DNA from: Vermiculatibacterium agrestimuris
Lineage (GTDB): Bacteria; Bacillota; Clostridia; Oscillospirales; Oscillospiraceae
Assembly: GCF_943193085.1 (NCBI RefSeq)
Contig: NZ_CALPCU010000025.1
Location: forward strand, 1-26,478
Length of the DNA stretch: 26,478 nt
Direction of reading: 5' to 3'
Both the position numbers and the translations under genes were made by a program. The notes below the pieces were generated by a model. That model saw only the letters and a program-made list of their open reading frames with translations. It searched no databases and was not told the DNA's origin. This document shows, piece after piece, positions 5,590 to 13,273 of this stretch; within the stretch, counting starts at the first letter, position 1; each line of letters opens with the position of its first letter.

Positions 5590-8151
5590 TTACTCCCCGC
5601 AGTGGGACAGACGAAGAGAGGTGATATAGGCCTGCTCCCGGGTGTAGAAGTCCAGAGGGGAGAAGTTCCCGTTGCCGGTGCCGCCCATGACGGCGCTCCC
5701 GGTGGTGGGGTCAGTCAGGCCGGAGGTAAAGGCCACGCCCTCCTTGGCCCAGGAGGCGATCTGAGCCTCATCGTTGAAGCTCTGGCCCTTGCCTGCGGTC
5801 ATATCCAGCACTTGGGCGGTGCGGGAGAGCATGGAGGCCGCCTCCTGCCGGGTGATGGAGCCGGTGGGGTTGAAGGTGGTTTTCGAGGTGCCGTTGACAA
5901 TGCCCAAGGCGTGGGCCGCCAGAATATCGGCGTTGTCGGTATCGGTGAAGGGATCGGTGATGGTTTTGCCTTTGACGATGGCGTAGACGGAGACGGACAT
6001 GCCCGTCTTTTCCTCCACCAGCACCACCATCAGCCGGCAGAAATCCTCCCGGGTGATGTTATCCTGATAGCCTGTCTGAAGGTCCTCGGGCACCAAACCG
6101 GAGCGAATGGCGGCGTCCACCTGCTCCTGGGCCCAGGAGGAGGGAAGGTCGTTGGGATCGGGCAGCTCCGCTTCCACGGTCACCTCGGCCTTGGGATCGC
6201 CGGCCTTGAAATTGTTGAGGGACGCAGCGGGCGTGAACGCCTCATGGGTCTGGGCCAGGAAGAAGTCTCCGGCGTCGAAGTACCGGGGGTCGTAGAAAGC
6301 GCCATTGCCGGGGCGGCCCCAGGTGGAGTCGATCCAGATCCACTGCCCGTCGATATAGGCGGCGTTCCAGGCGTGGCCGTCGCCGCTGGCAGTGCCGTGG
6401 ACATACACGGTGGGAATGCCCTGAGCCTGCAGAAGCGCCCGGGTCAGGTTGGTATAGCCGGAGCAGACCGCCAGCTTATGCTCCAGCACGTCCTCGCTGC
6501 GCAGGTAGGTATGCTCCTTTTGCCCCCGGAAGTATTCATAGTCATAGACCACGTTCTCCGCCACCCACCGGTGGATGGCCTGGGCCTTTTCATAATCACC
6601 GGTGAGCCCGGCGGTGATCTCGTTGGATTTCGCCACAATGGCGGAGCTCTGCTCGGTCACCCAGCGGCTGGGGTCCACCCCGTCAAAGAGGGCGCGGAAG
6701 GTCTCTATCCGGTTTGCCATCTGCTCGCTGGGCAGATTGACGACCTCCTTCAGGGAGGGGCACTGGCCCAGATAGTTCATAAACTGGTTGGCGGTCATGC
6801 CCTTCATGCTCTCCGCCAGCTTGCCCGTCTTGGGGAAGGTGATGCTGGTCAGGTTTTCGCAGCCAGAGACCACGCCGGTCCCTATCGCCTCCAGAGCGTC
6901 AGGCAGGGTGATGGAGGTGAAGGCGTTTCCAGAAAAGGCGCCAGTGCCCAGCTTTTTCAGCCCCTTGGGCAGGGTGACGGAGGTGAGAGCGCAGCTGCTG
7001 AAGGCATTATCTCCGATCTCCCGCACCGAGGCGGGAATGGTGACGGAGGTGAGGGCGGAGCAGCCGCAGAAGGCATAGGCCTCCACCGCCGTCAAGGCGT
7101 TGGGCAGGGTCACGCTGGTGAGGGAGGTGCAGTTCTGGAAAGCCTGCTCCCCGATCACAGTTACCGAATTGGGAATGGTGATACGCTTGAGATAGGTGCA
7201 CTCCAAGAAGGCCCGCATTCCGATCTCAGTGACGCCGCTGGGGATGTTGACCTCCTGGACCGTGCTGTCCCAGAAGGCGTCTGCGTTGATGGTGCGGACC
7301 GTATCGGGCAGGATCACCTTGAGAACGCCCCGCTCAAAGACCCGGTTATCCCCGCTGCCGATGGCGGTCACGCCGTCGGGGACGGTCACCGTACCCGAGG
7401 TGGCGGTGCAGCGGACCAGCACGCCGTTTTCTATGATAAAGATGGAATCGTCCTGGACCGGCGTTTGGGTCGGCGCGGGGTCCTGGGACTGGCTGGGGTT
7501 TTGATCCCCGCCGCTCTCCTCTCCATCGCTGACTCCGTAGTAGAGAGGGGTATCATAAAAGTAGGCCGTCTGTTCTTCCTTTGTCACGGCGCGGCCCCCG
7601 AAGGTGGCCTTGGTGATGGGGTTGCCGTAAAAGGCGTTCCGGCCCACCGTCACCCCGGCGGGAACGTCCACCTGGGTCAGAGCGCAGAAGGAGAAGGCGT
7701 TCATGCCGATCTCCTGCAGACCGCTGGAGAAGCTGACCCGGGCCAGACTGCGGCAGTTGTCAAAGGCCTCGTTCCCGATGGTCCTCAGGGAGGAAGGCAA
7801 GGTGACGGAGGCGAGGCTTCCACACTCGGCGAAGGCCATGTCCTCAATGGTGGTCAGCCCCTCGGGCAGGTTGATGGAGGACAAGGGCGATTCACAGAAG
7901 GCCTCCTGCCCAATGACCCGGATGGAGCCGGGCAGGGTGACCTTCAGCCCGGAAAAGCTGAAAAAGCCGTAAAACACCTCGGGAGCGATCTCAGTGACCC
8001 CATCGGGGATCACCACATTGCCGCCGGTGCCGTTATATTCGACGAGGACGCCGTTTTCGATGACAAAGTCCTCCTCTGCGGCAAAGGCCGGAACAGCCAG
8101 CCCCAGGCAAAGGCCGAGAACCAGCAGGGTGGAAAGCAGGCGTTTTTTCAT
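5590..8151 (-). CDS. Secreted BspA-type LRR protein with transglutaminase-like and SLH domains
   Basis: About 853 residues. From the ATG at 8151 it begins with a classic signal peptide (MKKRLL, hydrophobic core, AFA-A cleavage). Next come two blocks of BspA/LRR_5 repeats (about residues 30-195 and 240-445), separated by a Ser/Gln/Pro/Asp linker and each opened by a similar IENGVLV segment. A transglutaminase-like domain follows, with Cys563 (AVCSGY), His593 (GHAW) and Asp608 (WIDSTWG) as a triad, then three S-layer-homology repeats (about 667-717, 732-784, 791-847). This predicts a cell-wall-anchored surface protein that may bind host or polymer ligands and cleave or crosslink peptides; the target is unknown. 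An ATG at 8160 and a GTG at 8169 are alternative starts; GAGGAG sits 10 bases before 8151 and another 5 bases before 8169. Confidence 0.92.
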   Translation of the reverse strand: MKKRLLSTLLVLGLCLGLAVPAFAAEEDFVIENGVLVEYNGTGGNVVIPDGVTEIAPEVFYGFFSFSGLKVTLPGSIRVIGQEAFCESPLSSINLPEGLTTIEDMAFAECGSLASVTLPSSLRTIGNEAFDNCRSLARVSFSSGLQEIGMNAFSFCALTQVDVPAGVTVGRNAFYGNPITKATFGGRAVTKEEQTAYFYDTPLYYGVSDGEESGGDQNPSQSQDPAPTQTPVQDDSIFIIENGVLVRCTATSGTVTVPDGVTAIGSGDNRVFERGVLKVILPDTVRTINADAFWDSTVQEVNIPSGVTEIGMRAFLECTYLKRITIPNSVTVIGEQAFQNCTSLTSVTLPNALTAVEAYAFCGCSALTSVTIPASVREIGDNAFSSCALTSVTLPKGLKKLGTGAFSGNAFTSITLPDALEAIGTGVVSGCENLTSITFPKTGKLAESMKGMTANQFMNYLGQCPSLKEVVNLPSEQMANRIETFRALFDGVDPSRWVTEQSSAIVAKSNEITAGLTGDYEKAQAIHRWVAENVVYDYEYFRGQKEHTYLRSEDVLEHKLAVCSGYTNLTRALLQAQGIPTVYVHGTASGDGHAWNAAYIDGQWIWIDSTWGRPGNGAFYDPRYFDAGDFFLAQTHEAFTPAASLNNFKAGDPKAEVTVEAELPDPNDLPSSWAQEQVDAAIRSGLVPEDLQTGYQDNITREDFCRLMVVLVEEKTGMSVSVYAIVKGKTITDPFTDTDNADILAAHALGIVNGTSKTTFNPTGSITRQEAASMLSRTAQVLDMTAGKGQSFNDEAQIASWAKEGVAFTSGLTDPTTGSAVMGGTGNGNFSPLDFYTREQAYITSLRLSHCGE

Positions 8152-8230
8152 TTCTGTCATTCTCCTCACGTTGTCTCCTCAAAAGAGGGGTTAGTCAAAG
8201 GGCGATATTTAGCAAAACAAAACTACTTTC

Positions 8231-8259
8231 ATGATAAAATAGGCGAACGGAAAAGTCAA
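8231..8259 (-). promoter_or_regulatory. Sigma-A promoter of the LRR surface protein gene
   Basis: On the minus strand TTGACT at 8259-8254, a 17-base spacer, and TATCAT at 8236-8231. The predicted leader is about 70 bases. Confidence 0.7.
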
Positions 8260-8302
8260 GGAGATTTTCCAGATCCGGATAGGGGGGGAGCCGTTGGGAG
8301 AG

Positions 8303-8334
8303 AAAGAAAAAGAAGCCGTCCACCGGACGGCTTC
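8303..8334 (-). terminator. Terminator of the PTS EIIC gene
   Basis: A perfect 10-bp stem (8312-8321 with 8325-8334) with a 3-base loop. The minus-strand transcript continues into TTCTTTTTCTTTC. It lies 15 bases after the stop codon of the EIIC gene. Confidence 0.85.
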
Positions 8335-8348
8335 TTTTGTATGCGGCG

Positions 8349-9428
8349 TTATTCCGGCAGTTTCAGATCGCCCTCTTTGATCCAGCCGATCTTTCTCAGG
8401 AGTTGGCAAAAAAGTACCGACAGCACGGCGGGGAGGACGAAGCTTATCAGGATGAGCCCCAGCCAGTGGAAGGCGGTGGGGGAGATGGCCACGGCCCCCA
8501 CCTTGCTCACCGCCGCTTCACTGGGGGCGAGCCAGCCCGTCCACACCCCGATCTGGCCGCACAGGCCGCAGGTGCCCATGCCGGAGTTGATGGCCGCGCC
8601 GTTCATCTCCAGCTTGAATAGGCAGGTGGCGATGGGCCCGGTGATGGCGGAGGCCAGGGTGGGAGGGATCCAGATGCGGGGATTTTTCACGATATTGCCC
8701 ATCTGGAGCATGGAGGTGCCCAGGCCCTGGCTTACCAGGCCGCCCCAGCGGTTTTCCTTGAAGCTCATAACGGCGAAGCCCACCATCTGGGCGCAGCAGC
8801 CCGCCACGGCGGCGCCCCCCGCCAGGCCCACCAGGCTGAAGGAGTGGCAGATGGCGGCGGAGGAGATGGGCAGGGTGAGGGCGATCCCCACCAGCACGCT
8901 GACGGCGATGCCCATCCAGAAGGGCTGGAGCATGGTGGTGCGGTTGATAAGGGTGCCGAAGGCGTCGGCAAAGGCGCCGATGGGAGGGGCGATGAGATAG
9001 GATAGGCTCACCCCCACAAAGATGGTGACGGCGGGGGTGACCAGCAGGTCGATCTTAGTCTCCTTGCTCACCGCCTTTCCGATCTCCGCGGCGATGATGG
9101 CGATGAAGAGCACCGCCAGGGGGCCGCCGGCCCCACCCATAGCGTTGGCCGCCTGCCCCACCGCCGCCAGGGAAAAGAGCACCAGGGGAGGGGCCTGGAG
9201 TGCGTAGCCGATGGCGACGGCCATGGCGGGGGCGGACATGGCGGAGGCAAAGGTGCCCATGTCCACCAGGAAGGAAAGGCCCAGTTGCTGCCCCAGGGTC
9301 TTGATGATGGTGCCGATGAGCAGGGAGCAGAAAAGACCCTGGGCCATGGCCCCCAAGGCGTCGATGCCATAGCGCCTGGCGGATATGACAATGTTTTTGC
9401 GTTTCAGAAAGGACGGGATGTCAGCCAA
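8349..9428 (-). CDS. PTS transporter subunit EIIC (PTS_EIIC_2-like), orphan
   Basis: A 359-residue polytopic membrane protein with about 9-10 hydrophobic segments, rich in Gly and Ala, resembling the PTS_EIIC_2 family of sugar-PTS-like permeases. Recognisable features are the MGGAGGPLAVLF loop, the SSAAICHSFSLVGLAGGAA segment and a Cys-containing SGMGTCGLCGQ stretch near residue 290. No EIIA or EIIB gene is adjacent, so phosphotransfer partners would have to be elsewhere, or the protein may not act as a classical PTS. The substrate is unknown. I chose TTG at 9428 because AAGAGGTC lies 6-7 bases upstream and the upstream part of the frame crosses the promoter and palindrome. A perfect-consensus promoter and a symmetric operator-like element precede it. 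Confidence 0.85.
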   Translation of the reverse strand: MADIPSFLKRKNIVISARRYGIDALGAMAQGLFCSLLIGTIIKTLGQQLGLSFLVDMGTFASAMSAPAMAVAIGYALQAPPLVLFSLAAVGQAANAMGGAGGPLAVLFIAIIAAEIGKAVSKETKIDLLVTPAVTIFVGVSLSYLIAPPIGAFADAFGTLINRTTMLQPFWMGIAVSVLVGIALTLPISSAAICHSFSLVGLAGGAAVAGCCAQMVGFAVMSFKENRWGGLVSQGLGTSMLQMGNIVKNPRIWIPPTLASAITGPIATCLFKLEMNGAAINSGMGTCGLCGQIGVWTGWLAPSEAAVSKVGAVAISPTAFHWLGLILISFVLPAVLSVLFCQLLRKIGWIKEGDLKLPE

Positions 9429-9459
9429 GGAAAAGACCTCTTTTCTCCGGAAAATAAAT

Positions 9460-9495
9460 AGGACAAAGCGGGTGTCTTGACACATGCCTTGTCCT
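9460..9495 (-). promoter_or_regulatory. 36-bp symmetric interrupted palindrome, candidate operator or leader hairpin
   Basis: The element has the form AGGACAA-(5)-GTGTC-(2)-GACAC-(5)-TTGTCCT, with every paired position matching and both spacers equal. It begins one base downstream of the -10 box and spans the predicted start point, the classic place for a repressor. As RNA only part of the outer arm would be transcribed, which favours a DNA operator over a hairpin. Confidence 0.7.
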
Positions 9496-9523
9496 ATTAT
9501 AGCCATATGGATGGATTTGTCAA
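9496..9523 (-). promoter_or_regulatory. Consensus sigma-A promoter of the PTS EIIC gene
   Basis: On the minus strand a perfect TTGACA (9523-9518), a 16-base spacer and a perfect TATAAT (9501-9496). Predicted start is about 9489. The -35 box is only four bases past the birA stop codon. Confidence 0.85.
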
Positions 9524-9527
9524 GCCC

Positions 9528-10307
9528 TTACAGGCACACACTGATCTCCCCGGCGGAGAGGGCGGTCTCGCCGCCGTCGGGAAGGGAGATCTGGAGGGAG
9601 AAGTCGCCGTTGATGCCAAGGGCGGTGCCCTGGATGGTCTGCCCCTCCCGCGGGAACCGAACCGCCCGGCCGATGACGGCGCTGCGCCGGCGGTATTCCT
9701 CCAGATATATCTCCTGGGCGTGGGGGAAGTCCCGCCACAGCCTGTCCAGCTCTGTGAGCAGGGCGCCAGCCATCTCCGCCGGAGTGGGGGGGACGGCCAT
9801 GTGCTGGCCCAGGGAGGTGGCGGTGGCGGAGAGGGTCGGGCCGAAATCCTCACGGGTCTGGGTCAGGTTGATGCCGATGCCCAGCACGGCGCAGTCCAGA
9901 GCGCCGTCCCCGTGGAAGGAGAGCTCGGTGAGGATGCCGCAGAGCTTTTTGCCCTCCAGCAGCACGTCATTGACCCACTTGATGGAAAAGGAAAGGCCGG
10001 TGAGCCCCTCCAGGGCCCGGCATACCGCCACCGCCGCCCAGGGGGTGAGGCGGCTGAGCAATTCCATGGATGCCGCCTGGGGGCGCAGCAGGACGGAGAG
10101 GTAGAGCCCCTTGTCCGCCAGGGACTGGAAGGCGCGGCCCTGCCGGCCCCTGCCACTGGTCTGGCTCCCGGCAATGACCACCGTACCGCACTGCGCTCCG
10201 GCCTGGGCCAGGCGGCGGCACTCCTCATTGGTGGAGTCTATGCTCGGGTAAAAAAGTACCTGGCGGCCCACCTGACGGTGGGGACAGGACAGATCGGGAA
10301 AGGACAT
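9528..10307 (-). CDS. birA: Biotin--[acetyl-CoA-carboxylase] ligase, catalytic type without HTH
   Basis: A 259-residue BirA-family ligase that activates biotin with ATP and transfers it to a lysine of biotin-dependent carboxylases or decarboxylases. Seen: DSTNEE (24-29), the biotinyl-AMP loop GRGRQGR (52-58), KWVND (110-114), GIGIN (143-147) and a small C-terminal SH3-like domain ending SAGEISV. There is no N-terminal winged-helix domain, so it should not act as a biotin repressor. ATG at 10307 was chosen because GGAGGG lies 10 bases upstream. No biotin or carboxylase gene is next to it. Confidence 0.95.
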   Translation of the reverse strand: MSFPDLSCPHRQVGRQVLFYPSIDSTNEECRRLAQAGAQCGTVVIAGSQTSGRGRQGRAFQSLADKGLYLSVLLRPQAASMELLSRLTPWAAVAVCRALEGLTGLSFSIKWVNDVLLEGKKLCGILTELSFHGDGALDCAVLGIGINLTQTREDFGPTLSATATSLGQHMAVPPTPAEMAGALLTELDRLWRDFPHAQEIYLEEYRRRSAVIGRAVRFPREGQTIQGTALGINGDFSLQISLPDGGETALSAGEISVCL

Positions 10308-10338
10308 GGAAAGGGCCCTCCTTGCAGGCGTTTTTTCC

Positions 10339-10367
10339 AGTGTACCCCCAAAGGGACGGCCCGTCAA
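10339..10367 (-). promoter_or_regulatory. Probable sigma-A promoter of birA
   Basis: On the minus strand TTGACG at 10367-10362, a 17-base spacer and TACACT at 10344-10339. The -10 match is 4 of 6. Confidence 0.5.
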
Positions 10368-10374
10368 GGGCCAA

Positions 10375-10403
10375 GCATATCCCCCGGCTTTGTCCCATAT
10401 AGT
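10375..10403 (+). promoter_or_regulatory. Sigma-E-like sporulation promoter of yabP
   Basis: GCATATC at 10375-10381, then a 14-base gap and CATATAGT at 10396-10403. This resembles the mother-cell sigma-E pattern (about GNATATT, 13-15 bases, CATACANT). No good sigma-A pair is present here, and yabP-type genes are known sporulation genes. Confidence 0.6.
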
Positions 10404-10435
10404 GTGGTGATATCAAGTGGAAAGGCGGGGATACC

Positions 10436-10717
10436 ATGCCCTATGAGGAAGCAAGGATGGAGCTGAACCATCATCTCATCCTGGAGGATCGGGAAAAGCT
10501 CACCGTATCCGGTGTGGAGGAGGTGGAGAGCTTCGATGAGAACACCATCGTCATGGATACGGCCCAGGGAGTTCTGGTAGTGCGGGGAGAGGAGCTGCAC
10601 ATCGAGAAGCTGAGCCTGGACGGCGGGGATCTGAAGGTGGAGGGGATGATCGAGTCCCTGGTCTACGAGGCCCCCCGCCGGGGAAAGGGCGGGTTTTTGT
10701 CCCGGCTGCTGGGGTAA
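10436..10717 (+). CDS. yabP: Sporulation protein YabP
   Basis: A 93-residue YabP-family protein (HHLILEDREKLTVSGVEEVESF, then an acidic beta-rich middle with MDTAQGVLVVRGEELHIEKLSL). YabP is made in the mother cell under sigma-E in Bacillus relatives and is needed for proper cortex/spore formation; its biochemical role is not known. The start at 10436 follows AAGGCGGGG. yabQ begins three bases after its stop, as in other Firmicutes. Confidence 0.93.
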   Translation: MPYEEARMELNHHLILEDREKLTVSGVEEVESFDENTIVMDTAQGVLVVRGEELHIEKLSLDGGDLKVEGMIESLVYEAPRRGKGGFLSRLLG

Positions 10718-10720
10718 GGG

Positions 10721-11401
10721 ATGGAGGTCTCGGTCATCGCCCAGGCACTGGCCTTTCTGGGCGTACTGGCGCTGGGGGGCGCGCTGGGTCTGGTCTACGA
10801 TCTCTTCCGCCTGCTGCGGGGACGGTTCCGCCTGGGGCCGCTGGGTTCCCTTTTGGATCTTCTCTACTGGCCCCTTTCTGTGGCCGCCCTCTTTTTCTAT
10901 GCCGTGGCGGCGGGGAACGGGGAGGTGCGCATCTATCTGCTGGTGGGCGCCGTGCTGGGAGGGATGCTCTATTTCCTGCTTTTGAGCCGTTTTTCTCTTC
11001 TTTTGGGGAACCTTCTGGTGGATGGACTGCTTTTCCTGTGGGGACTTTTTTTGGGCCCGATCCGCCTCCTCGCAGATTTACATAAAAAATTTTGGAAAAA
11101 TGGGAAAAAACTCTTCCATTATTTTTTGAAATGGTATAGAATAGGCTGTACCATAGGCGAAATGGAGCGGATGGAAGGAGGTGGCGGCCATGCAGCTGAA
11201 AAAGGCGGGGTTCCTGACAAAGATCGTCGTGCTGGTGCTCATCATCGCCGCCACCGTGAGCCTTCTGCGGATGCAGGGGCAGATCGCCCTGGCCATGAAC
11301 GAGCGGGAGGAGCTGAAGAGCCGGGTGGCCCAGCAGACCCAGATCAACGCCGATCTTCAGGACGCCGTCGATCACAGCGACGATCCCGGCCGTCAGGCTG
11401 A
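10721..11401 (+). CDS. yabQ: Spore cortex biosynthesis protein YabQ, with an anomalous tail overlapping divIC
   Basis: The first ~140 residues are a normal YabQ: four hydrophobic helices (about 5-25, 45-63, 70-90, 92-112), the GLVYDLFRLLR motif and a basic end (HKKFWKNGKK). YabQ is a membrane protein required for spore cortex formation. The reading frame then continues for another ~85 residues to 11401. From residue 157 on it lies wholly within divIC in a different frame and has the Arg/Gly/Ala/His-rich look of a shadow translation. Stops in the other two frames occur at 11127 and 11137, just after A and T homopolymer runs. So the true gene probably ends near 11130-11140 in relatives and this copy has either lost its stop or carries an indel. 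Translation is likely coupled to yabP. Confidence 0.85.
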   Translation: MEVSVIAQALAFLGVLALGGALGLVYDLFRLLRGRFRLGPLGSLLDLLYWPLSVAALFFYAVAAGNGEVRIYLLVGAVLGGMLYFLLLSRFSLLLGNLLVDGLLFLWGLFLGPIRLLADLHKKFWKNGKKLFHYFLKWYRIGCTIGEMERMEGGGGHAAEKGGVPDKDRRAGAHHRRHREPSADAGADRPGHERAGGAEEPGGPADPDQRRSSGRRRSQRRSRPSG

Positions 11402-11465
11402 CATCGCCAGAGGTGAGCTGGGGCTGGCCGCACCGGGCGAAAAGGTCATCATCTTCACTGATTGA
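11190..11465 (+). CDS. divIC: Septum formation initiator DivIC/FtsB-like protein
   Basis: A 91-residue single-pass membrane protein: a short basic N-terminus (MQLKKAGFLTK), one membrane helix (about 11-28), then a coiled-coil segment (MNEREELKSRVAQQTQIN) and a C-terminal domain with ARGELGLAAPGEKVI, the hallmark of the DivIC/FtsB family. It should act in the divisome with FtsL and DivIB/FtsQ partners. ATG at 11190 is favoured because AAGGAGGTG ends 6 bases before it; GTG at 11181 overlaps that ribosome site. The gene follows yabQ as in Bacillus, and the yabQ frame runs through it. Confidence 0.92.
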   Translation: MQLKKAGFLTKIVVLVLIIAATVSLLRMQGQIALAMNEREELKSRVAQQTQINADLQDAVDHSDDPGRQADIARGELGLAAPGEKVIIFTD

Positions 11466-11521
11466 GCGGTTTGTGTGGCCGCGAGAGAGGAAAAATCATC
11501 AAGGAGGACATATCTGTCGGT

Positions 11522-11965
11522 ATGGAGTTTGGGGTAGGTTCTGTTTTGGAGGGCAAGGTGACGGGCATCACAAAGTTCGGCGCCTTCGTGTCCCTGCCCG
11601 AGGGCAAGTCCGGGCTGGTGCACATTTCGGAGATCGCGTATACATACGTCAACGATGTAAAGGACTACTTGCAGGAGGGCCAGGAGGTCAAGGTCAAGGT
11701 CATCAATGTGGATGACAGCGGCCGCATCAACCTGTCCATCAAAAAGGCGCAGGATCCGCCGCCCCGTCCCGCCGGAAGCGGGGCGTCCCGGCCCGGCTCC
11801 GGCGGCCGTGACTCCCGTCCCGTTGGCTTTACCGGCCCCAAAAAGCCCGCCGAGCCCCAGACCTTTGAGGATCGGCTCAAGCAGTTTATGGCCTCCTCGG
11901 ACAGTAAGCTCTCCGAGCTGAAGATGAACGAGAAGCGGGGCTCTCGCCGGGGCAACCGGAAGTGA
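11522..11965 (+). CDS. S1 RNA-binding domain protein (YabR-like)
   Basis: A 147-residue protein. Residues 3-76 are a clear S1 domain (GSVLEGKVTGITKFGAF, LVHISEI, GRINLSIKKA). The rest is a Pro/Gly/Arg-rich low-complexity linker and a short conserved-looking tail (TFEDRLKQFMASSDSKLSEL) with a basic end. Homologues (YabR, general stress protein 13) bind RNA and have been linked to ribosomes; the exact role is not settled. I chose ATG at 11522 by alignment with the family start, although AAGGAGG at 11501-11507 is 14 bases away, longer than usual. The position after divIC matches the Firmicutes yabP-yabQ-divIC-yabR order. It ends in a strong terminator. Confidence 0.9.
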   Translation: MEFGVGSVLEGKVTGITKFGAFVSLPEGKSGLVHISEIAYTYVNDVKDYLQEGQEVKVKVINVDDSGRINLSIKKAQDPPPRPAGSGASRPGSGGRDSRPVGFTGPKKPAEPQTFEDRLKQFMASSDSKLSELKMNEKRGSRRGNRK

Positions 11966-11990
11966 GGAAGCGCCGCTGAAAACAGATCTG

Positions 11991-12027
11991 AAAAATGTCC
12001 CGGCCCTGTGGCCGGGACATTTTTTTG
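11991..12027. terminator. Bidirectional terminator after the S1 gene
   Basis: A stem of AAAAATGTCCCGGCC with GGCCGGGACATTTTT and a CTGT loop, with T residues after it and A residues before it. It separates the convergent S1 and MFS genes. Confidence 0.93.
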
Positions 12028-12038
12028 CACCGGCGGCC

Positions 12039-13244
12039 CTAAATATCCCCCAGCTTGCGGCGGGCCGTGCCAATAAGGGGGAGGCAGGCGGCAAGACCCA
12101 GCAGGGGAACCAGCCAGGCGGGCAGATGATCCAGAGCTGCGCCGTACAGCCCCTGTCCCAGAGGCAGGGCGCAGGCGGCGGCCGCCGTCACGAAGGAGCC
12201 CACCTTACCCAGAAGGGCGGGAGGCGTCATGGTTTGGAAATAGGTCTGAGCCAGGATGGAGAATACGCCGGCGGCGGTCATTCCCAACAGGGCCGCGGTG
12301 AGCAAGACACCCCAGGAGATTAGAGGGAGGCCCCGGAAGGCTATCGCCGGAGCCATTGCCGCCAGGGGCAGCGCCCCGGCGAGCAGATACCGCCAGGAGC
12401 GGGAGAAGACCAGGCGGCTTCCCAGAGCGCCCACCAGAAGGGCGCCCAAAATTGTTCCCAGGCCCATAGCGGCCTCTACCAGGGAATAGAGCTGACTGGA
12501 CAGGCCCAGGGTGATCTTTACAAAGTAGGGAAGACCCACCAGGTAGAGGGGGGAAAGACACAGGTTGATCCCCGCTACCACCCCCAGCAGCGGCAGAAGC
12601 CCTGAGGCGGCCAGGAAACGGCCTGCCTCCCCCAGATCCCTCCAGGCGGTTCCCAGCCCGTGTCCCGGCGCGGGGGTAAAGGGGATGCGCAGGAAGCACT
12701 CCATCACCGCCGCGGCCAGCAGGCATCCGGCGCTGATGAGGCACAGAGGCCGCATACCCCAGAAGCCATAGAACATCCCGCCGGCCACCGGCCCCAGCAG
12801 GGTGGACAGGGCGGACACCTGGGTCACCAGGGCGTTGGCCCGGGCCAGTGCCCTCTGGGGCGCCAGGAGGGGAACGGAGGAGAGGACAGAAGGCTGGTAG
12901 AGGGCCTGAATGGCCGAGAGAAAAAGCAGCAGGGCGGCGGGGGGAAGCGCGGAGCCGCCCAGTCCGAATGTGCCGAAATTCCAGACCGCCGCGGCGGTGA
13001 GGAAGTCCAGGACATACATGATCCTCTGCCGGGGGAGGCGGTCGGCCAGCACGCCGCCCACAGGGGAGAGGAGGACGGTGGGGAGCATGGACGCGGCCAG
13101 CACCGCGCCGAACAGGGTGGCGGAGCCTGTCAGATCCAGCACATAGAGAGACAGGGCGAAGCGCAGCATGGCGTTGCCCAGGATGGATACGACCTGGCCC
13201 AGGAGCATAAGGGCAAAGCTGCGGGAGAAGAGTACTTCATTCAT
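12039..13244 (-). CDS. MFS transporter, probable drug efflux pump
   Basis: A 401-residue major facilitator with about 12 hydrophobic segments, resembling the MFS_3/macrolide-efflux type. The loop 2-3 signature is visible as GGVLADRLPRQR (about 64-75), and the motif C-like LLGPVAGGMFYGF is at about 147-159. It should expel a small hydrophobic compound using the proton gradient; the substrate cannot be read from sequence. AGGAGGT lies 6 bases before the ATG. It sits downstream of tetR on the same strand, and a palindrome overlaps its own promoter, so TetR-controlled induction is likely. Confidence 0.88.
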   Translation of the reverse strand: MNEVLFSRSFALMLLGQVVSILGNAMLRFALSLYVLDLTGSATLFGAVLAASMLPTVLLSPVGGVLADRLPRQRIMYVLDFLTAAAVWNFGTFGLGGSALPPAALLLFLSAIQALYQPSVLSSVPLLAPQRALARANALVTQVSALSTLLGPVAGGMFYGFWGMRPLCLISAGCLLAAAVMECFLRIPFTPAPGHGLGTAWRDLGEAGRFLAASGLLPLLGVVAGINLCLSPLYLVGLPYFVKITLGLSSQLYSLVEAAMGLGTILGALLVGALGSRLVFSRSWRYLLAGALPLAAMAPAIAFRGLPLISWGVLLTAALLGMTAAGVFSILAQTYFQTMTPPALLGKVGSFVTAAAACALPLGQGLYGAALDHLPAWLVPLLGLAACLPLIGTARRKLGDI

Positions 13245-13273
13245 GGGGATACCTCCTGATAGATAGATTTGAA

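Noticed and set aside
5587..9000. A 1137-codon plus-strand open frame antisense to the LRR and PTS genes
   Set aside because: It is Gly/Ala/His/Val-rich nonsense that runs through two genes, a terminator and a promoter; it reflects codon bias of the real minus-strand genes.
9477..9500. Plus-strand TTGACA near a TATTAT inside the PTS operator
   Set aside because: Spacing is only 12 bases and there is no plus-strand gene; it is a by-product of the palindrome.
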